Source of the DNA: Phytophthora sp. 'mugwort'
Taxonomy: Eukaryota; Oomycota; Peronosporomycetes; Peronosporales; Peronosporaceae
Length of the DNA stretch: 64,000 nt
Assembly (NCBI GenBank): GCA_033558025.1
Contig: JAUCEF010000017.1
Location: 2,914,001-2,978,000, forward strand
Direction of reading: 5' to 3'
Under the pieces are notes generated by a model. The model was not told where the DNA came from. It was given only the letters and a program-made list of their open reading frames with translations, and ran no database searches. Shown one piece after another: positions 11,234 through 20,743 of the stretch (positions are counted from its first letter, which is position 1; every line of letters begins with the position of its first letter). A program made the position numbers and the translations under genes.

Positions 11234-11633
11234 CGGGCGCAAACTGCTGCACACCGCCCAGGTGCACGCATTAAACAACATACAGGGGGCATCGGGATCC
11301 CGGTCGTTAGACCCAGATCGCTCACTCGTCGTTTTCTCAAAGAACGTGTCACATCCGCCGGGCAGAACAGAGGGCAGAGCTTCCTCCATCTTCCACGCAG
11401 CCCAACAGACCCAACACGCTCTCAATTGACACGCATAAACAAGCTTTTCCTCGTCATCTGCCCCTCCATTAATCCTCCCTTCCACCTTCCGCTTCCAACA
11501 ATAAATGATAAAACTGCTATTGGCTAAAACTACTGTACTGTCATCACCATCAGATCTCCCTCATTAGAGTGACATAGTCAGTTGAACATGCACATTCCCA
11601 CCCCTATTTCCGATTGATCCACTCATCGACGTC
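11234..11633. other. Intergenic, nothing recognised
   Basis: 400 bp between the syntaxin stop and the mannosidase start. It must contain the mannosidase promoter, but I see no convincing initiator, RNA gene or repeat. Confidence 0.5.
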
Positions 11634-13639
11634 ATGGAACCGCGAGCCCGCCGTCTCAGCAATGTCCGCGAGCAGCCGATGGTCCCTTTGGCGCCGCAGC
11701 AATTTACCACCAAGAGCTACAGTCGCGGCAGCAGTAGTCGTAGTGTCTCTTCATCCCGAACACTGTCCACCGCAGTGATGCTGCGACTGTTGCTAGGCCT
11801 CCTGTGTGTGGGAATCGTAGCCCAGTGGGTCCTATGGAGCTCCAGCGTCGTGGAGACGCGTCGCACCAACGCTGGCAACCAGCCCGACAACGGATGGATG
11901 AACCACCTGCGTCGCATAGAGCACGCAGCGGAGACGCCGGAGCCGGCGCCCGCCGGTGACACGTTCGAGTTCGAGCCGCCGGCCAGCGACCCAACGCACG
12001 AGGAGGAGCTGCAGCGTCGCGCGCCCTATGACCCGGCAGTGCACAATGAGGACCAGAAACAGGTGGCAGACATGGTGCAGTGGGCCTGGAAGGGATACTC
12101 GGAGTACGCTTACGGCCATGACTCGCTCAATGTCAAGACGTACAAGGGCACGGGGTTGCCAGATCATGATATGGCGCTTACGCTGGTCGATGCGCTGGAC
12201 ACGCTCTATCTTGTGGGCATGTTCGACGAGTTCGACCGAGCCAGTGAATGGGTCGCCAACAATATGGAGCAGCGGATCTTCCTCACTGGATTCATCAGCT
12301 TTTTCGAGACGACCATTCGCTTAATGGGAGGACTGTTGTCGTCGTACTACATGTCCGGACATGTGCATCTGCTGACCATCGCGAATAAGCTTGGAATGGC
12401 GCTGTCTCCAGCGTTCGACGTGTATGAACATGGTATGCCGGCCAAGGACTTCGATATCGTGGTACGCATTGTGTCTGGGCTACTTCTTACTACGTTTGCA
12501 ATTTTATATGGAGAAGAACAACTTCAGATGCTGATACAATGCTGTAATCTTTTCCACAGACCAAACGGACACGCGCTTCTCCTTCTCTATCAGAAGTTGG
12601 CACGCTGCAGATGGAGTTTAAGTACCTCGCCCGGCTTACTGGCTACCCAAAGTATCAAGAGCAGGTTGAGCGTATTTCCAACTCGGTACGTTTGACCTAG
12701 TTCAGAAATACTGCCGTGCATGACTAACTGAACTGCTATCATGTAAACAGCTTGCAAAGCAAGTGGAGGAGAAGTACAGTAACGGTCTCTTGCCAGTTCA
12801 AATTAACCAGCAGAGCGGCAAGATTACCACGTCTAAGATCACAATGGGTGCCAATGGCGACAGCTACTACGAGTACCTGCTTAAACAGGTAAGACTTGTG
12901 AAGTGACCTTCCCTGCATTCAAAAGATCTAACTTTTAGGTTTTGTGCTGCTCTAGTGGCTCTTGTCGGGGAAGAAGGAAGAGAAGTTCAAGACGCAGTAT
13001 ATGATTGCGGTGGATGGCATTATGGACAAGCTCTTGGGCAAGTCAAAACCGACCGGCTTTGTGTTCATCGGTGAGCTTGTCTATGGCAAGTTCGAGCCAA
13101 AGATGGATCATTTGGTGTGCTTCGTTCCGGGTATGCTAGCTCTGGGATACCACAATGGTATGCCTGAGGAACATCTCACACTAGCAAAGCAGCTCATGGA
13201 GACGTGCTACCAAATGTACGCTCAAATGGAGGCTAAGCTCGCACCTGAGATTATGTACTTTAACATGAAGGAGAATGTCGAAGAGGATTTGCTCGTCAGT
13301 GCAACCGACGCCTTTAACCTCCTACGTCCTGAAACGGTGGAGAGTCTGATGGTGCTCTATCGCATCACAAAGGACGAGAAATACCGTGAGTATGGCCGTG
13401 AGATCATGAAGGCGTTCGAGAAGAACTGCCGGTTAGAACGCGGCGGGTATGCGAGCATTGGCAACGTGGCCAAAGGTCCCATTCGCATAGGTTTTCGCAA
13501 TGAAATGGAGAGCTTCTTCATCGCGGAGACGCTCAAGTATCTATTCCTGCTGTTTTCAAACGACTCGATGCTGGCTTTGGACGAGATTGTCTTCAACACA
13601 GAAGCCCACCCGTTCCCCATAGAGAAAACTGTTAAGTAA
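11634..13639 (+). CDS. Glycoside hydrolase family 47 (class I alpha-1,2-mannosidase)
   Basis: Trims alpha-1,2-linked mannose from N-glycans in the ER or Golgi. It is a type II membrane protein with a Ser-rich cytosolic N-terminus, then a signal anchor (~residues 49-70, LRLLLGLLCVGIVAQWVLW) and a stem region. The catalytic domain shows family motifs: LVDALDTLYLVGM, the FETTIRLMGGLLS segment, MDHLVCFVPGMLALG, and the terminal FNTEAHPFPI with the calcium-binding Thr. Three introns: 12462-12559, 12686-12750 and 12889-12955. The exons sum to 592 codons (591 aa), normal for the family. A GTAAGT overlapping the stop codon allows an alternative C-terminus (see findings). The PKA-like kinase begins 221 bp downstream on the same strand. 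Confidence 0.93.
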
Positions 13640-13860
13640 GTACTCGTCGACAATTATTGTGCTGTATTTTCCAAACTCCTAATACAAAACCCTTCAAGTA
13701 AAATTATAGAATGGATTTTTGGGACTGGTCTCTATTACTTGCGTTGTATTTTGAGGTGGCCCGCTCAGGTGAAACGATTCCTGCGTCAAGGCAGTTTTCC
13801 AGTCCGTCACTCGACTCCGAAGTAGATGAGTTCGACCTCATCCCGAGTCGTACATTGCAG

Positions 13861-14973
13861 ATGGGCGGCGCAGCGTCTGTCGATTCCACGTCACACTCTC
13901 ACTACAGATACGGCGAGGCTACAGACGCGCAGGGCGACAAGGCAGCTGACGACGCGTCTTGGATTGGCACGAAGTTGGACATGCCGCCCAAGCCCTTTAG
14001 CGTGGAGAATTATTTTGAGCTGCTGGACATTGTAGGCACAGGCATGCTCGGAAAGGTGCGTCTAGTTCGGCATAAGCGCTCGGGCCTTTACTTCATCCTC
14101 AAGTCGATCAAGAAGAAGGACGTAATCGTGAAAAAGATGATCCCGCAACTTGAGGCCGAGCGCGACGTGATGGCACAGATGACAGCGAGTCGACACCCTT
14201 TCACGGTCCGGTTCTTCGGGAGCTTGGCCACATCCTCACACGTGCACTTCCTGATGGAGTATGTTCCTGGTGGCGAGCTTTTCCATCGTCTGCATGCTGT
14301 CGGACGGCTGTCCAACGACGAAGCTAAATTCTACGCCACAGAGCTCGTAATATTCATCGAGGCGTGCCATACGAGCGGCTTCATGTATCGCGATCTCAAG
14401 CCCGAGAATATTTTGCTGGACGCCGCTGGGCATGTAAAAGTCGTGGATTTCGGGTTCGCGAAACGTCTACGAAACCCAAGCGAGCGAACGTCGTCCAGCG
14501 TGGGCACTCCGCAGTACTTGGCACCTGAACAGCTAACTCTATCTCACCAGGCTCGGAATTATTCACGTATCGTGGACTGGTGGGCGTTCGCGTGCGTGGT
14601 GTACGAAATGACGAGCGGATCGCCGCCTTTTACGTCGCGTAAGAACGAGTCGCATTTTGAACTGTACAACCGCATTCTCTCGGGCAAGATCTACTGGCCG
14701 CGTTACATCCAGAGCACGTTGAAGGACTTGCTGCGGAGCATGCTGCAATGCGATCCAGGCAAGCGGCTGAGCGACGTCGGGGCCATCAAGAAGCACCCGT
14801 GGTTCGAGAACGTGGACTGGGACGCCGTCCCACTGCGGCAAGTGGCGGCCCCGTATGTGCCGAGCCTAAATGGCGCTGGTGACACTGCCAATTTTGACGA
14901 TTACCCGAGCTCGAGCGAGGAGACCCCGCCGCTGGACAATGACGCAAGCAGGCATGAGTTCCGCAACTTCTGA
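13861..14973 (+). CDS. cAMP-dependent protein kinase catalytic subunit-like AGC kinase
   Basis: Ser/Thr kinase of the AGC group, closest in layout to PKA-C. Visible motifs: glycine loop GTGMLGKV, ATP lysine in FILKSI, catalytic YRDLKPEN, DFGFAK, and GTPQYLAPE, where the usual Glu is Gln. The C-terminal AGC tail has NFDDY and ends in FRNF, the PKA-type FxxF terminus. I place the start at 13861 because it yields MGGAAS, a good N-myristoylation signal as in animal PKA-C, and a 370-residue protein close to the family's ~350. An in-frame ATG at 13711 would add 50 unrelated residues and destroy the signal, but cannot be excluded. PRKX or another AGC relative is possible. Confidence 0.85.
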   Translation: MGGAASVDSTSHSHYRYGEATDAQGDKAADDASWIGTKLDMPPKPFSVENYFELLDIVGTGMLGKVRLVRHKRSGLYFILKSIKKKDVIVKKMIPQLEAERDVMAQMTASRHPFTVRFFGSLATSSHVHFLMEYVPGGELFHRLHAVGRLSNDEAKFYATELVIFIEACHTSGFMYRDLKPENILLDAAGHVKVVDFGFAKRLRNPSERTSSSVGTPQYLAPEQLTLSHQARNYSRIVDWWAFACVVYEMTSGSPPFTSRKNESHFELYNRILSGKIYWPRYIQSTLKDLLRSMLQCDPGKRLSDVGAIKKHPWFENVDWDAVPLRQVAAPYVPSLNGAGDTANFDDYPSSSEETPPLDNDASRHEFRNF

Positions 14974-15785
14974 CGCACGCACGCGTAGTAACATCATCTT
15001 CCGAATATTAATCGCTTCAAGGTGGTAATCACGCCAGCGAGCCGGAGAGATTGATTGCCAGCGCTCAAAAATTCGCTCGGACACCAGAGCTTCTTATAGA
15101 CCCCGTCCGGCAGGTAGCGAAGCAGCATCGTGAACGTTTTGCTTGAAGCCGGCGTTGGCTCACGCGACGAAGCGTGCCAGCTGAACTCCAGCGTTCCTGC
15201 TGGCAAGAAGGCGCTTGGGCGACTCGCCGACCTAACCTGCTCGTCTACAGGCCACTCTAACAACACCATGACATGGCACTTTTCTTTAATATAATATGTA
15301 CACCCCAGATACACAAAATAACTGTATTCATCTTTATCACGTACGTTGTTGTGAACGAGCGATTATCTGTTTACCGAGCGAGGAGAGCCGGGCTTTGCAT
15401 ACCACAGGTGGCGCCGCAGCACACGGTATAAGTACCTGGAGCAGCAGCGGGTACGGAACTACCAGTGCCAGGTATGCACACACTCCTTGGTGCTGGCCAG
15501 TTTGACCACTGAGAAGGAAAAGGCGCGGCGGGGGCTGTCCTAACCGCTACGTCCCTCAGTTGGTTTCACTATGGTTCCTCCTATTGAGCCGCTCGGTTCG
15601 AGCATCGAGAAGCAGCTTGCTGCGAGTTTTCTCTTCACTTGGTAATAAGGCCTCGAGCATCCACGCAGTCAGCGATTTCGTGGCGCCAAGGCTCTAGGAA
15701 AAGCCAAGAAGAAGAGCAGGAAGGGCAAGTGCAGAGACCGGCAGTGTGTTACAACAAGTCGTAACCTTGCGCAGAGTGACTACGT
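14974..15785. other. Intergenic, no supported gene
   Basis: 812 bp without a convincing gene. A minus-strand reading frame (14994-15314) has no family resemblance. A plus-strand stretch near 15,410-15,540 (about 40 Arg/Gln-rich codons ending at a stop at 15541) looks faintly coding, but I cannot connect it to a start or to splice sites. Confidence 0.4.
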
Positions 15786-16748
15786 ATGGCCATTCCAAGC
15801 GAGATGAGTCCGACGCTGGCCCTAGACCCGCTTCAGTCTCCAGGAAGCGACACACACGATCAGCAGCAGTCTCCGGAAGGGCACAACGCTCTGGGCAAGT
15901 TGGCGCATAGTGTACAAGACGCTGATCCGACCTTCCGGCAGAACCACGCAGCGGAGCCTATGACCAAGACCAAGCGACGCATGTTCTCCACGCCGCTGCT
16001 GCGACGGTCCGCTACGGCGTCGTCAGCTGCAGCGGCATCGGCAGCATCCAGGATTAAGAGCAACTTATCCACCGTCACAATGCTGCCAACAACGCTGAAG
16101 CGCAGCTGTGCTAACACCGGGAGCGCCTTGTCAGTTCCGGTGGCCGCTGGCGACAATACCAACACTGACCCTGCTTCGACCGTTTCATCGCTGTCGAGAT
16201 CCAGAACCGAGTCGTCCGTCACGAAGGTGGAGACAAAAGTGGCACCCAGCCAAGGCAGGTTGTTCGGCATCTCGTCGCTAATGGGCCTCAGGACGGGCTC
16301 CAAGGACAAGACGCATTCAATGCCGACACCCTCGCCCGTGTACACGGCATCTGACAGCTCATTGAACTCGTTCAATGCTAAATCTGAACGTACTAGGGGT
16401 ACCAACAGCAATAACAACAGCGATGTAGAAGCGAACCGCGAAGATGAGACGCTTGAGGCAACTTCGCAGCATTATACGTCAGCTATCAGCACTGCCTCGC
16501 GCTTTGTTATGGGGATGCCCACGCTGCTGAGACGCGCTGTGTCTAATAACCACACGCCGCCTAGCGCGGATGCTCCCGCTGCGACCCAGAAGAGGTCACC
16601 GGACACCAGCGCTAACTCCACTCCTCGTGGCGAATTTCCGGAGGATGCGCTGGAGGAGAACGACCGCCTCTCACTGTTGATGATGCTGCAAGTGCCTGAA
16701 GCTCGGAATTCAGAGATTCCGTTGATGGCAGCCAGCGAAGCTTGGTGA
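15786..16748 (+). CDS. Hypothetical Ser/Thr/Ala-rich protein
   Basis: An open frame of 320 codons from ATG 15786, with no domain I recognise. It is low-complexity throughout: Ser, Thr, Ala and Asn rich, a poly-Ala/Ser patch near residues 75-88, and two similar Arg-rich motifs, FSTPLLRRSA (~68) and MGMPTLLRRAVS (~248). These look like short linear motifs or phosphorylation sites in an otherwise disordered protein. No signal peptide or membrane helix is seen. The antisense strand is also open (15860-16417), which is expected for this base composition, so coding status rests mainly on the length of the frame. It converges with the Derlin gene about 500 bp downstream. Confidence 0.5.
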   Translation: MAIPSEMSPTLALDPLQSPGSDTHDQQQSPEGHNALGKLAHSVQDADPTFRQNHAAEPMTKTKRRMFSTPLLRRSATASSAAAASAASRIKSNLSTVTMLPTTLKRSCANTGSALSVPVAAGDNTNTDPASTVSSLSRSRTESSVTKVETKVAPSQGRLFGISSLMGLRTGSKDKTHSMPTPSPVYTASDSSLNSFNAKSERTRGTNSNNNSDVEANREDETLEATSQHYTSAISTASRFVMGMPTLLRRAVSNNHTPPSADAPAATQKRSPDTSANSTPRGEFPEDALEENDRLSLLMMLQVPEARNSEIPLMAASEAW

Positions 16749-17246
16749 GTGGAAAAGACAGAAGGTACCTTGTCTTCCCACCTCATCCACTGCAAAGAGC
16801 AGTATATATTAAGCCATGCTACGCGAACAGCGATCTCTCCAGCAGTTTAGTTTAGTTTTGCGAAAGAAGCAAAACCGGTCTCGCCAGTCATACGGTTTGG
16901 TTGGCACGGGCCACGAACTGTTATCTAATTATCAGCTTTATCAATGCGACAGAAGAGGCCTTGCATTTCCATCGTTGGTTTTAGCGGCACGGGTTCATGT
17001 TGCATTGCCATTTCGGGCGATGTTGTCTCGATGAAAAAAACTTTTGGCCGTCACCGTTTCTGGTATCGATCAATAATCTTGCTTACTCCATGTGCGGGTG
17101 ATTGTTTCCATCTGCGACGCCGAAGTCATTGATGACCTGCTCGCCGTCAACGGCGACAGGGCGCGGGTCAAGCAGATAGCGACTGCTTAACGATAACAAA
17201 ACACGAAAACAAAGTCGTGAGAAGTCCATTTTCATAAATATCAACG
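16749..17246. other. Intergenic between convergent genes
   Basis: 498 bp of 3' flanks. A 30-odd-codon open stretch at about 17,093-17,191 (VRVIVSICDAEVIDDLLA, ending in TAA) looks protein-like, but no start or splice acceptor is evident. It may be a leftover exon. Nothing else is supported. Confidence 0.4.
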
Positions 17247-18214
17247 TCAAGCATGAACGTACATGATGCGAGGCGTCGCAAGCGGCCGCTGGGTCTTCCA
17301 GCCTCGAATGCTAGCGATGGTAGGATACACGTCTGAGAATGCATCGCACATTGTTAGTTGCTTAGTTTTGCTGAGCAATAGATCCATTGCGACCTTCCGC
17401 TTACCTTCCAGGAAATAATAGATATGTCCGACAATGATGCCAATCAGGTCCGTCGTTGCGCTATTTCCAAGTAGAATGGAGAAGGAGAACAGCACCCATG
17501 GCAGGTACGGCGCTGTGAACGGGAAAAGACCGAGAAAGCTCATCCGCACGTGCTCGTTGCGTCGACCCCACAAATACACCATCATAAACGTCAGCGACGA
17601 TCCAAGAAAGTGGATGTTCACGAACGGCGCCACCAGCTGCAAAAATACCAAACACACAGCAAGCATGGTCAACGTCTTCACCTTTCATAACAAAGTGCAA
17701 CCCACGCCACGTAGACGTACGATCATCACGACTGCGCCCAGCAACAGCATGTACACAAAGTCCGCTGTCCGACCGCGGAAGGACCCCTCCTCTAGTAATC
17801 TGCAATAGCGGACGCTGCTCACAATTAAACAGCAATACTACAGTTAGTAGCTCCACAGTAAACGTTCTCTAGCAAGCAACATTCGGCCGAGCTACGTACA
17901 CGAAGTACATGTGAAATAGGAAGTCGAGGCTGAAGAGTCCGAAGAACATGAAGTTGGTCACTAGTCGCCATACCTGTTGCATGTTGCAAATACACATCCA
18001 GTCAAGTTAGTATCAACGCTCTTAAAGCCCATGTGTTTGACTGCAGTTTGGTAGCACGCACTTGTCCCTTGAAAAAGATGAGGTTAAAGTTGAAATAGAG
18101 CGAGAAGGGCGACACAAGGTCCAGCGCGCAGGCCGTAGTCGTGAGGAAGGATCCTGTAAGGTATAGCCTCGACACCACGGGGATCTCATAGTACCATTCC
18201 AGCGGGTCGTTCAT
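17247..18214 (-). CDS. Derlin (ERAD membrane protein)
   Basis: Rhomboid-like pseudoprotease of the ER membrane that helps retrotranslocate misfolded proteins to the cytosol. Five exons were rebuilt: 18214-18062, 17973-17900, 17799-17721, 17636-17405 and 17332-17247. They sum to 208 codons (207 aa). The N-terminus [16 protein letters not shown] and the segments [25 protein letters not shown] and the [12 protein letters not shown] junction are classic Derlin. Several hydrophobic helices are visible. The last intron (17333-17404, 72 nt) is a multiple of three and has no stop, so its retention would add 24 residues in frame. The gene is divergent from the SWIM/RING ligase, with 211 bp between starts. 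Confidence 0.93.
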
Positions 18215-18425
18215 GGCTGTCTACGCGTCAACGGGACTACTGACGTCCTATTCCTCCTCGATGTGATGCGTGTTGTGAAATGACGCCACTTGGCACAACA
18301 AGTGACCCGCGGGTTCGATGTAACAAACCCGCGGGCTCAAAGTCCCGCGGGATACGATACGGAAGTTGAAGTGACCATCACTCTGTGAGTTCCGCGCTGT
18401 AGTGTCCATTTTGGGCAGCGCAGCG
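18215..18425. promoter_or_regulatory. Divergent promoter, Derlin / SWIM-RING ligase, with three CCCGCGGG palindromes
   Basis: The 211-bp gap between the two divergent starts carries three identical 8-bp palindromes CCCGCGGG at 18306-18313, 18328-18335 and 18344-18351 (start-to-start spacing 22 and 16 bp). The repetition within 46 bp of a promoter suggests binding sites for a dimeric regulator; that function is inference. Confidence 0.5.
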
Positions 18426-20713
18426 ATGAGCCGACTTGTGCCGTACCGGACCAAGGTGCCCCCGGAAGTGACGGCGCGCATCGAGCAGACATTCAACACC
18501 ACCATGTATCTGGTGCAGACGACAGGCCCTACATCCTACGTGGTGAGACCGGGCACCAATGTTCATCTCTGTAGCTGATCCCCGCAGTCTAAAAATCGCT
18601 TGACGAGGCCTCTATAGGTCCAGGAGCAGAACAGCGAGAAGAAGCACAAGGTGCTGATCGGGTCGCTGCAGACCTGCAGCTGCGGCACAGCCGACATCTG
18701 CATCCACATCCTATTCGTAATGCTTAAGGTCCTTCGCGTGCCGGCGACGACGCCCATCGTATGGCAGAAGTCGCTCGTTGATTCGGAGGTGAGGGCTGGG
18801 TTTCAATAGTTACGCGGTATTGGTGGTGAAATTATTCCTGACTATTAAAGATTCCTGATGGTGCAGATCGAGACACTGCTCCGAGGAGGATACCGAGAGA
18901 CGTCCAGGCCGGTGCCGAAGCCGTATATGAACAAACGCAAGCAAAAAGCTGCGATTGGTCAACCTGAAAATGCAGAAGTTGACAGACATGAACTGGTGGA
19001 CGGTGAAGTGTGTGCTATTTGCCAGGAGGACATGGACGATAACCAGCCACTCACATTTTGCCGCAAAGGGTGCGTGCATACAGTAGGATGAGCGCTTATT
19101 TTCACGGTGGAGTTATTTTCTGACATTTTCTCGGCAGTTGTGGCAACAACTTTCATGTTGAGTGTATGAAGGTCTTTGGCGAGAGTCGACGGCAGTCAAA
19201 AGAAAACATCATTTGTCCGTTGTGTCGCCGGGATTGGGGCGGCGAAGCGTTGTCGTCGCTGCGAAAAGAGATTGACGCGGCTAACAGAGCTCCGAATGTT
19301 CACAAGGGAGCATCGTGTAGGAAATGCAAGAGCAAACCAATTCGGTGTGAGCGGTATCGATGTGTCCAATGCAAGAATTTGGACTTGTGTGCTCGATGCT
19401 TCAAGTCAAACGCCCACCCAAGTCATGCGTTTGTGATGAAGCAGAATGTTCCGGATTCCTGGGTCCCAGCGTTTCGTGAAACTCAGCCTCAAACAGCTAT
19501 CAGCCCGGATTTAATACGAGATTTGGAAACGCGAGAACTTTCAACGAATGATTACGATGTTCTACTGCAACTCGACCATGGCGACAAGCGTCCCATCCAG
19601 GACTATCTAGTGGGTGTGATTTCTGGGACCAAGGTCAGCGCTGAAAACGCTAAAACCTTTGGCGAATCGGGTGCAACATGCTCACTCTGCGCTCAAAGTC
19701 TTCGTATAAAAGCAGCTCTGCATTCAACTCTATGTGGGGTGCGTACAATATTGGGCAAACTTGGTAAAACATGCTCTTAACATATGACTGTTCCATGATG
19801 CCCGTAGCATGTCTTCCACGAGAGCTGTCTTGCTAGGTCAATCCTGTCACAAATGTACGCATGCCCATTTCCTGGGTGTGACCACGCGCTGCTTCCCGGT
19901 TTGATACACCTTCAGAAAAAACACGAAATGAGCAAATCCCGGCAGCTAACCGTCGTGTCCAAACATGACATACCTACTGCGATATCAGCATTAAATCTGT
20001 CATTTACTGTTATGGGTTTTCAGCAGCAGCAAACCGATGCTCAATCGCCAAGGATTTCGAGTCTAAAAGTATCGAACTCGCGTACAACTAAACGAGGGTT
20101 TTCGCAAAGTAATCACGAGCGCGACGAGCTACCTTTACTGTCAAGTGTCATTACCGTGGGCATTATTCCACACGAACGGCATCAGGCAGACGTGCCTTCA
20201 TTCAGTCAACACGTACCGGTTCCAGTACCTAATCAACTAGGGCACGAGGCGATCGGATTGCGAGGTTCAGGTAGACTGAGCTCCGCGCAAGGCTTTACAG
20301 CAAGCAGAAAGGAAAAGTTGGCAAAGCAAGCACGCGTCCGAAATGCTCTACCTCCTCTTGATCAATGCCAAGGGCTTCTCCCATTTTCAATTGACGAAAA
20401 TGTGACCGAAACCCGCCTCAACCATGCCGAGAAAATTCGCTCCGAATTGAAGGCTGTCGAGAGAGAACGCCTTGAAAAGCAGCGTTCGTTTCGAGAAGAA
20501 CGGAGACAACGCCACAAAGAAAATAGCACTACTCCTGTCTTCGCTGGTGGTTTCCTCGGACCAGACCAAATGGAGGCTGATCGGACGACAAAACGTTTTG
20601 TTGCCCGAAGCAATCAGTTTAAGCAAAAGGCAAAAGAGCGGAAGCAGCACGCTCGAGAACAGAACCAACTCCCAATTGCTCTTCCAGATTTATTTATTGG
20701 CAGCAGGAGATGA
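18426..20713 (+). CDS. ZSWIM2/MEX-like E3 ubiquitin ligase (SWIM, RING, ZZ, second RING)
   Basis: Likely ubiquitin ligase. Domain order matches animal ZSWIM2. A SWIM zinc finger (CSCGTADICIHI, ~residues 55-70) comes first. A RING begins CAICQED and continues CGNNFHVEC...CPLCRRDW. A ZZ finger follows (CRKCKSKPIRCERYRCVQC through HPSHAF), then a second RING-like CSLC...HVFHESCL...CPFPGCDH. The C-terminal third is charged, with a Glu/Arg/Lys-rich helix near the end. Five exons: 18426-18542, 18618-18788, 18867-19069, 19138-19738 and 19808-20713, totalling 666 codons (665 aa), all phases consistent. An in-frame start upstream was not found. Animal ZSWIM2 is linked to apoptosis and spermatids; the oomycete role is unknown. 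Confidence 0.88.
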
Positions 20714-20743
20714 TTGCTGTGTAAGCAATATGAAGCTATCTAA

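Noticed and set aside
10489..11352. 287-codon minus-strand frame
   Set aside because: Antisense to the syntaxin exons, whose SNARE helix and tail anchor are unmistakable; the minus frame has no family resemblance.
14994..15314. 106-codon minus-strand frame
   Set aside because: No ATG at its 5' end (first ATG at 15269), no recognisable motif and no splice partners. Kept only as a note on the intergenic region.
15860..16417. 185-codon minus-strand frame
   Set aside because: Mirror of the Ser/Ala-rich plus-strand frame; Val/Leu-rich translation typical of antisense low-complexity sequence.
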